A DNA stretch of 5,544 bases from an uncultured Clostridia bacterium (GTDB lineage: Bacteria > Bacillota > Clostridia > Oscillospirales > Acutalibacteraceae), in NCBI GenBank assembly GCA_946539105.1, contig CAMNHG010000095.1:1-5544 (forward strand), in the 5' to 3' direction. The notes below the pieces were generated by a model. It was not told the origin of the DNA, did no database searches, and worked only from the letters and a program-made list of their open reading frames with translations. How positions within the stretch are numbered: position 1 is the first letter of the stretch; every line of letters starts with the position of its first letter. Below, piece after piece: positions 1 to 3,729 of this stretch. Both the position numbers and the translations under genes were made by a program.

Positions 1-54
1 CACGCCGACCATTACGCCGAAGAACAGCACCAGCATAATAATTTTTAATATCAT
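1..54 (-). CDS. N-terminus of a membrane protein, possibly a sodium:solute symporter (partial, runs off the left edge)
   Basis: Reading leftward from the ATG at 54-52, the frame stays open to the edge and gives MILKIIMLVLFFGVMVGV, a hydrophobic stretch that would form a first transmembrane helix. The short charge-poor start, then the FFGVMVGV run, resembles the beginning of clostridial sodium:solute symporter (SSS) family proteins as I remember them, but 18 residues cannot prove a family. I chose this start because a G-run (GGGGG, 67-63) sits 8 nt upstream as a possible Shine-Dalgarno. An in-frame ATG at 69 lacks one, and a later ATG at 36 would cut into the helix. The gene lies about 115 bp downstream of the acyl-CoA synthetase on the same strand, with no clear terminator between, so it may be the second gene of that operon. 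Alternatives are any multi-pass permease. Confidence 0.5.
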   Translation of the reverse strand, partial: MILKIIMLVLFFGVMVGV

Positions 55-70
55 TAAAAATACCCCCATT

Positions 71-169
71 TTAGTGAACAATTAACAGTGTACATTTAAC
101 AGTTAATATCTGTATTAACTCCGAAGCAAAGCGACTGTTCACTGTGAATTATTAATTGTTAATTGTTAA
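71..169. repeat. AT-rich intergenic repeat tract with small palindromes
   Basis: This 100-bp spacer between the ligase stop and the partial membrane protein is built from variants of TTAACAGT and TTGTTAAT. It contains a perfect 8-bp inverted repeat with a TCTG loop (101-108 with 113-120). A second 8-bp inverted pair is AGTGAACA at 73-80 and TGTTCACT at 136-143. TTGTTAA occurs twice in direct order near 157-169. No run of T follows any hairpin on the minus strand, so I do not call a terminator. No ORF with a ribosome binding site is present. Confidence 0.6.
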
Positions 170-193
170 TTAATTCAGCTCTGCTGAATTAAT
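169..193. other. Perfect hairpin spanning the ligase stop codon
   Basis: The arms ATTAATTCAGC (169-179) and GCTGAATTAAT (183-193) form an 11-bp perfect stem with a TCT loop. On the minus strand the hairpin covers the last seven codons of the acyl-CoA synthetase (INSAELN) and its TAA stop. The sequence after it on the minus strand is TTAACAATTAACAATT, not a U-run, so it is not a standard intrinsic terminator. It could instead protect or pause the transcript end, or be the edge of the neighbouring AT-rich repeat. Confidence 0.6.
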
Positions 194-1822
194 CTCGTTT
201 TGCTGAGCTACAACGCTCTCTCCGCAGTATTTTTTGCGCAGGACGGGCTTTTCGATTTTGCCTGTCGGGTTGCGCGGAACGTCCGCGAAGATAATTTTTC
301 TCGGGCGTTTGTATCTGGGCAGGTCAAGACAGAAGTCGTTAACCTCCTGTTCGCTCAGGGTCTTGCCCTCCTTAACCTCGATAACGGCGGTTGCAATCTC
401 GCCCAGTCTCGGGTCGGGAAGTCCGATAACCGCAACGTCCTTAATCGCGTTGTTGGCTCTGAGGAAGTCCTCAATCTGAACAGGATAGATGTTCTCTCCT
501 CCGGTGATGATAACGTCCTTTTTGCGGTCTACAAGGTAAATAAATCCGTCCTTGTCGCGCTCCGCCATATCGCCGGTATACAGCCAGCCGTCGCTGTCAA
601 GTACCTCCTCGGTGGCCTTGGCGTCCTTGTAGTAGCACTTCATAACGCCGGGACCCTTAACCGCAAGCTCGCCAACGCCGTTTTGAACCTCGTTGCGTTC
701 GCTGTCTACAATCTTGACCTCCCAGCCGTAACCGGGTACGCCGATTGCGCCGACCTTGTGGGTGTTTTCAATTCCCAGATGAACGCAGCCCGGTCCGATT
801 GATTCGCTCAGACCGTAGTTGGTGTCGTAGTCGTGATGAGGAAATACCGACTTCCAGCGTTTAATCAGAGTCGGCGGCACAGGCTGCGCGCCTATGTGCA
901 TTAATCTCCACTGCGAAAGCTCGTATTTGTCAAGGTCGATTTTGCCGCTTTCGATCGCGTCGAGTATATCCTGCGCCCACGGTACAAGAAGCCAAACTAT
1001 AGTGCAGCGTTCCTCGCTGACGGTGCGGATAATCCACTCGGGACTTACGCCGCGCAAAAGTACCGCCTTGCTTGCGGAGTACAGGCTTCCGAACCAGTGC
1101 ATTTTAGCACCTGTGTGGTACAGCGGAGGAATGCACAGAAACACGTCGTCTCTGTCCTGATGGTGATGAGCCTGCTCAACCTTGGCGGAGTGCATAAGGC
1201 TTTTGTGAGCGTGCAAAATCGCCTTGGGAAAGCCTGTTGTACCCGATGAAAAGTAAATCGCGCCGTCGTCCTCGTCGGTGATGTAAACGCTCGGAGCGTG
1301 GGTGGAGCAGTACGAAATCATCTCCTCGTAGCTGTCCGCAAAGCTCGGGCATTCGTCGCCGACATAGAAATAGTCCTTAACTCTGGGCAGTCTGTCGTGA
1401 ATTTCCTCAACTCTGCCGATGAACTCAGGACCGAAAATCAGAAAATCGGAATCGCTCTGCTCAACGCAGTACTTAATTTCCTCGGCGGTGTAGCGGTAGT
1501 TGAGCGGAACAGCAATCGCGCCGGACTTGAGTATTCCGAAGTAAATCGGAAGCCAGTCAAGGCAGTTCATCAAAAGGATGGCTACCTTTTCGCCTTTTTT
1601 AACGCCGCGCGAAAGCAGAAGGTTTGCAAAGCGGTTGGCTTTGACGTCGAACTCTCCCCAGGTGATTTGCTTGCGGAACGCCCCTGTGCGTGCCGACTCA
1701 ATCAGCGAGTACTCGCGCCAGGTAACGTGGGGGATGTTCTTAACGTCGGGGTTAATCTCAACCAGCGCGACCTCGTCCTTAAAGTAAGTCGCGTTTCTGG
1801 TGAGAAGTTCAGTGATAGGCAT
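170..1822 (-). CDS. Acyl-CoA synthetase / class I adenylate-forming ligase (AMP-binding)
   Basis: The predicted 550-residue cytosolic enzyme activates a carboxylic acid with ATP to an acyl-adenylate and transfers it to CoA. Numbering from the ATG at 1822, the ATP-binding P-loop is at about 190-201 (YFSSGTTGFPKA). The A5 motif YGLSES is at 336-341. The A7/A8 region GWLYTGD (412-418) is followed by the hinge DRKKD (432-436) and GGENIYP. The C-terminal catalytic lysine is K522 in NPTGKIEK. All core residues are present, so it should be active. The substrate is not readable: fatty, branched or aromatic acids are all possible. An in-frame ATG at 1843 would add seven residues, but it has no Shine-Dalgarno, whereas AAAGGAAG lies 5 nt before the 1822 start and MPITELL fits the family's usual beginning. 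About 25 poorly conserved-looking residues separate the first strand (ALVEINPD) from QITWGEF. A membrane protein gene follows on the same strand. Confidence 0.9.
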   Translation of the reverse strand: MPITELLTRNATYFKDEVALVEINPDVKNIPHVTWREYSLIESARTGAFRKQITWGEFDVKANRFANLLLSRGVKKGEKVAILLMNCLDWLPIYFGILKSGAIAVPLNYRYTAEEIKYCVEQSDSDFLIFGPEFIGRVEEIHDRLPRVKDYFYVGDECPSFADSYEEMISYCSTHAPSVYITDEDDGAIYFSSGTTGFPKAILHAHKSLMHSAKVEQAHHHQDRDDVFLCIPPLYHTGAKMHWFGSLYSASKAVLLRGVSPEWIIRTVSEERCTIVWLLVPWAQDILDAIESGKIDLDKYELSQWRLMHIGAQPVPPTLIKRWKSVFPHHDYDTNYGLSESIGPGCVHLGIENTHKVGAIGVPGYGWEVKIVDSERNEVQNGVGELAVKGPGVMKCYYKDAKATEEVLDSDGWLYTGDMAERDKDGFIYLVDRKKDVIITGGENIYPVQIEDFLRANNAIKDVAVIGLPDPRLGEIATAVIEVKEGKTLSEQEVNDFCLDLPRYKRPRKIIFADVPRNPTGKIEKPVLRKKYCGESVVAQQNEINSAELN

Positions 1823-1827
1823 ATAAT

Positions 1828-1835
1828 CTTCCTTT
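1828..1835 (-). promoter_or_regulatory. Ribosome binding site deciding the ligase start
   Basis: On the minus strand AAAGGAAG ends 5 nt before the ATG at 1822, with the GGA core 7 nt away. No comparable site precedes the ATG at 1843, so the later start is preferred. Confidence 0.7.
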
Positions 1836-1880
1836 ACTAACATAGTTATACATATTAATTTTAATTTTTACAGCTATATT

Positions 1881-1909
1881 AATATCGCACTTTTTAGTCC
1901 GTTTGTCAA
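1881..1909 (-). promoter_or_regulatory. Sigma-A-type promoter of the acyl-CoA synthetase gene
   Basis: On the minus strand a perfect -35 box TTGACA (1909-1904) is separated by 17 bp from GATATT (1886-1881), a 4/6 match to TATAAT. This predicts transcription start near 1874 and a leader of about 52 nt, which contains the ribosome binding site of the ATG at 1822. Confidence 0.65.
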
Positions 1910-1935
1910 GCAAAACAGAGGAAATAGGAATATCT

Positions 1936-1953
1936 TTGTGAAAAGTGTAACAA
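1936..1953. promoter_or_regulatory. Possible Rex-like operator (weak)
   Basis: TTGTGAA-AAGT-GTAACAA is an 18-bp imperfect dyad with the half-site shape and 4-bp spacing of Rex sites (TTGTGAA or TTGTTAA, N4, inverted half). The right half differs by one base from TTAACAA. Inner dyad positions mismatch. It sits 26 bp upstream of the ligase -35 box, not over the promoter, which is unusual for a repressor. In AT-rich DNA a chance match is quite possible. Confidence 0.22.
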
Positions 1954-1994
1954 AACTTTAACGCTTGTTTGTTTTAAATTGCTAAAGTATTTAC

Positions 1995-2029
1995 AGAGTT
2001 TAGAGTTTAGAGTTGAGAGTTAAGAGTTA
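1995..2029 (+). repeat. Five tandem AGAGTTN heptamers
   Basis: Consecutive 7-mers read AGAGTTT, AGAGTTT, AGAGTTG, AGAGTTA, AGAGTTA. They are followed at once by TAAGAGGAAAC (2031-2041). The same heptamer recurs twice in reverse orientation at 2174-2187 and twice after the esterase stop at 3299-3312, where TAAGAGGAAAC also recurs (3319-3329). Confidence 0.8.
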
Positions 2030-2059
2030 TTAAGAGGAAACTTTTGTTGATAATTGTAG

Positions 2060-2080
2060 GGGCAAGGCTTGCCCTTGCCC
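2060..2080. other. Hairpin with two alternative pairings
   Basis: GGGCAAG (2060-2066) can pair with CTTGCCC (2074-2080) as a 7-bp stem. Alternatively GGGCAA (2060-2065) can pair with TTGCCC (2069-2074) around a 3-nt loop. The two are mutually exclusive because TTGCCC is duplicated in tandem. It lies in the divergent intergenic region, has no T-run after it, and looks like part of a dispersed intergenic repeat, not a gene-specific switch. Confidence 0.45.
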
Positions 2081-2134
2081 GTGGGAACGTGTGCTGCAAA
2101 CAAACCTTTCCTTAAATTAATTAGCTAACGCATG

Positions 2135-2170
2135 GGTGTTGTTACCCAAATCAAAGATTTGGACAACACC
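2135..2170. other. Long bulged hairpin upstream of the esterase
   Basis: GGTGTTGT (2135-2142) pairs with ACAACACC (2163-2170), and CCAAATC (2146-2152) pairs with GATTTGG (2156-2162). This gives 15 base pairs, a 3-nt bulge (TAC) and an AAA loop. It lies upstream of the predicted esterase promoter, so it would not be in that transcript. No T-run follows, so it is not an obvious terminator. Its function is unknown. Confidence 0.6.
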
Positions 2171-2173
2171 TCA

Positions 2174-2187
2174 AAACTCTAAACTCT
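2174..2187 (-). repeat. Two inverted AGAGTTT heptamers
   Basis: AAACTCTAAACTCT is the reverse complement of two tandem AGAGTTT units. Together with the five direct copies at 1995-2029 it makes an inverted pair enclosing the two hairpins of this intergenic region. Confidence 0.75.
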
Positions 2188-2196
2188 ATATTGATA

Positions 2197-2225
2197 TTGA
2201 ATTTCATTGCCGTTTCCTATATAAT
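2197..2225 (+). promoter_or_regulatory. Predicted promoter of the esterase gene
   Basis: TTGAAT (2197-2202, 4/6 match to the -35 consensus) lies 17 bp before a perfect TATAAT (2220-2225). The predicted start near 2232 leaves only about 10 nt before the ATG at 2242. That short leader would begin at the GGTGA motif (2232-2236), the only Shine-Dalgarno-like sequence. The short leader is the weak point of this call. Confidence 0.5.
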
Positions 2226-2241
2226 AATCTTGGTGAATAAT

Positions 2242-3300
2242 ATGAATAAACAAAAAATAACTGTGTTATTTCTCGCGTTTATAACCGCTCTTAGCCTTAG
2301 CTCTTGTTTGAGTGCGGGGGATGGGGAGGCGACCGCAGAATTTACTACCGAGCCTTTGCAGACAACTCAGCCAACTACCGTTCAGCCTACAACTGTACAG
2401 CCGACGACCGTTCAGCCCACTACCGCTCAGCCGACAACAATCCCCGAGCCGACCAAACCGCCGTTCAATCCGTACGAGACGGACAACGAGTATGACATCA
2501 GCTCAGATTGGTTCAAAAGTCAGGACGGTACCGATTACGGCACGCTTATTGAGGACGTGGAGTACTATTCGACCACCGCGGACGACTATAAGCGGTTCAA
2601 TATCTTGCTTCCGCCGGGCTACAGCAACAAGAAAAAGTACCCTGTTTTGTATATGATTCACGGCTGGGGAGCCGACTACACCGCGCACGTCTTTGACGGC
2701 TCATATTTGCATATGCTCTACGGAAATCTTTTGCGCGAAAAGCGGTGCGAGCCGATGATAATTGTCGGGGTTGATATGTACACTGCGCATCAGGACGAGA
2801 AAAACGAGGACGACGGCTGGCATATGCGCTACTCCTACGACAAGGTTGCCGACGACATCGCTGTTGACCTTATGCCGTATATTAAGGAGCATTACTCGGT
2901 TGCGGACGAAAGACTCAGCACCGCCGTTGCAGGCGTTTCCGAGGGCGGAGCGCGCTCACTTTGCACAGGCTTTAAGCGACCCGAAAAGTTCGGCTATATC
3001 GCCTCAATCGCTCCCGACGGCAACGCGGTTGTAATGAACGACAACTATATGAACAGCTACTGGACAGTGCCGTATTTTGAGGACGGCTTCCCGGTGCCTT
3101 CCGATGAAAACAAGCCGAAATACGTCTACCTCGCGGTCGGCTCAAAAGACCCGTGGAATATTTCATTCACAGGTATGTACAGCGATATTTTCAGCAATAT
3201 GGGAGTTGCGAATCAGTACGATTACGTAGAGGGCTACGGTCACGACTCGGAGTTTTGGGGAGTGTGTATGTACAACTTTTTGCAGAAAATCTTTAAATAG
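2242..3300 (+). CDS. Secreted lipoprotein esterase (esterase D / feruloyl esterase-like alpha/beta hydrolase)
   Basis: The 352-residue protein starts with a lipoprotein signal peptide: MNKQK, a hydrophobic core, then lipobox LSSC with lipidated Cys22. Residues 23-75 are a Thr/Pro/Gln linker with five QPTTx pentads (43-67) that would hold the enzyme off the cell surface. From about residue 100 it is an alpha/beta hydrolase of the putative esterase family (PF00756 type). It has the HGWG oxyanion region (140-143), nucleophile Ser233 in GVSEGG, likely acid Asp303 in SKDPW and His334 in GYGHDSEFW. Relatives include feruloyl and acetyl-xylan esterases (CE1), so de-esterification of plant polysaccharide is plausible, but the substrate cannot be read here. 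An in-frame TTG at 2191 would add 17 residues; I reject it because that stretch holds the promoter and would spoil the signal peptide. No other gene shares the transcript, and the nearest terminator is at 3561-3596. Confidence 0.88.
   Translation: MNKQKITVLFLAFITALSLSSCLSAGDGEATAEFTTEPLQTTQPTTVQPTTVQPTTVQPTTAQPTTIPEPTKPPFNPYETDNEYDISSDWFKSQDGTDYGTLIEDVEYYSTTADDYKRFNILLPPGYSNKKKYPVLYMIHGWGADYTAHVFDGSYLHMLYGNLLREKRCEPMIIVGVDMYTAHQDEKNEDDGWHMRYSYDKVADDIAVDLMPYIKEHYSVADERLSTAVAGVSEGGARSLCTGFKRPEKFGYIASIAPDGNAVVMNDNYMNSYWTVPYFEDGFPVPSDENKPKYVYLAVGSKDPWNISFTGMYSDIFSNMGVANQYDYVEGYGHDSEFWGVCMYNFLQKIFK
2368..2442 (+). repeat. Five 15-bp units encoding the QPTTx linker
   Basis: Five consecutive pentads QPTTV, QPTTV, QPTTV, QPTTA, QPTTI. 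The first codon is CAG in every unit, but the proline codon is CCA, CCT, CCG, CCC, CCG and the threonine codons also change between units. The peptide repeat is nearly perfect while the DNA repeat is degraded at third positions. Confidence 0.85.
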
Positions 3301-3312
3301 AGTTTAGAGTTT
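3299..3312 (+). repeat. Two AGAGTTT heptamers overlapping the esterase stop
   Basis: AGAGTTTAGAGTTT begins at the second base of the TAG stop codon (3298-3300). It is followed, after a short AT stretch, by TAAGAGGAAAC (3319-3329), the same order as found upstream of the gene at 1995-2041. Confidence 0.75.
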
Positions 3313-3339
3313 AATTAATAAGAGGAAACGTTAGGTTAA

Positions 3340-3538
3340 AATTTAAAGCCTCACCCGTTCCAAAAACGGGGGAGGTGTCATTTTGCTCCTGCAAAATGAC
3401 GGAGGGGGCAGACGTTTCCGATAGCGCAATATTTCCGTCGCAAGTTAAAACGGGGCGTTAGAGGAAGCACCGCCCCCTCAGTCACCGTCAACAAGTTGAC
3501 GGTGCCAGCTCCCCCGCAAGCGGTGGAGCCTTTAAATT
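3340..3538. mobile_element. Composite inverted-repeat element, MITE-like and non-coding
   Basis: A 9-bp perfect terminal inverted repeat (AATTTAAAG at 3340-3348, CTTTAAATT at 3530-3538) bounds two copies of a modular unit facing each other, 3340-3409 and 3472-3538, around a 62-bp core. Each unit runs: terminal block, hairpin 1, GGGGAG-TG block, hairpin 2, then TGAC-GAGGGGGC. In the left unit hairpin 1 is 3349-3375 and hairpin 2 is GTCATTTTGC/GCAAAATGAC (3377-3386, 3391-3400). In the right unit they are 3508-3529 and CACCGTCAAC/GTTGACGGTG (3483-3492, 3495-3504). Hairpin sequences differ between units but pair in both. There is no transposase and I see no clear target-site duplication. It resembles dispersed palindromic repeats I associate with gut Firmicutes genomes; whether it is mobile is inference. 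Confidence 0.6.
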
Positions 3539-3560
3539 ATCATCATACCTTATAAAAATC

Positions 3561-3596
3561 GGCTGTTGACATTTCTGCCAACAGCCTGATTTTTTT
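3561..3596. terminator. Bidirectional intrinsic terminator
   Basis: GGCTGTTG (3561-3568) and CAACAGCC (3579-3586) form a perfect 8-bp stem around a 10-nt loop. On the plus strand TGATTTTTTT follows (seven T at 3590-3596). On the minus strand the stem is followed by GATTTTTATAA. It can therefore end the esterase transcript and, from the other side, that of the flavodiiron gene. Confidence 0.85.
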
Positions 3597-3615
3597 ATGC
3601 AGTTTAATTTTATAA

Positions 3616-3728
3616 CAGCTCGCGAAGCGAATTTAGCTACAGCGCAAGCTGTAATTTAGCTGTTTTCGAAGGAAACAATTTAGCTCGCCGATAGGCGAAT
3701 TTAGCTGCCGCAAAGCGGCAATTTAGCT
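3616..3728. repeat. Array of five small hairpins separated by a constant AATTTAGCT 9-mer
   Basis: AATTTAGCT occurs exactly five times (3630, 3653, 3677, 3698 and 3720), with unit spacings of 23, 24, 21 and 22 bp. Between copies lie different short palindromes: CGC-GAA-GCG (3621-3629), ACAGC-GCAA-GCTGT (3639-3652), GTTTTC-GAA-GGAAAC (3662-3676), CGCC-GATA-GGCG (3686-3697) and GCCGC-AAA-GCGGC (3707-3719). Every stem gains one more T-A pair from the flanking 9-mers. The array fills the minus-strand 3' untranslated region of the flavodiiron gene, from 2 nt after its stop almost to the terminator. Confidence 0.85.
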
Positions 3729-3729
3729 C

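Noticed and set aside
200..802. 200-codon plus-strand ORF opposite the ligase
   Set aside because: It is antisense to an intact, motif-rich enzyme gene and has no recognisable family features. The same applies to the other antisense or overlapping frames within the three main genes.
1823..1843. ATG at 1843 as ligase start
   Set aside because: No Shine-Dalgarno precedes it, while AAAGGAAG precedes the ATG at 1822, and the family usually begins near MPITELL.
2135..2170. Intrinsic terminator or riboswitch upstream of the esterase
   Set aside because: No T-run follows on either strand, and the predicted promoter lies downstream of the hairpin; no known riboswitch core is recognisable.
2132..2182. 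16-codon plus-strand ORF (MGVVTQIKDLDNTSKL)
   Set aside because: It has no ribosome binding site, coincides with a bulged hairpin and ends in the heptamer repeat; the reading frame is probably incidental to the palindrome.
2191..2241. Extended esterase N-terminus from TTG at 2191
   Set aside because: It would place 17 residues before a clean lipoprotein signal peptide, has no Shine-Dalgarno, and covers the -35 and -10 boxes. The ATG at 2242 gives the expected signal peptide with lipobox.
3616..3728. CRISPR array
   Set aside because: The constant unit is only 9 bp, the inserts are 9-15 bp palindromes instead of unique spacers, and there is no leader or cas gene.
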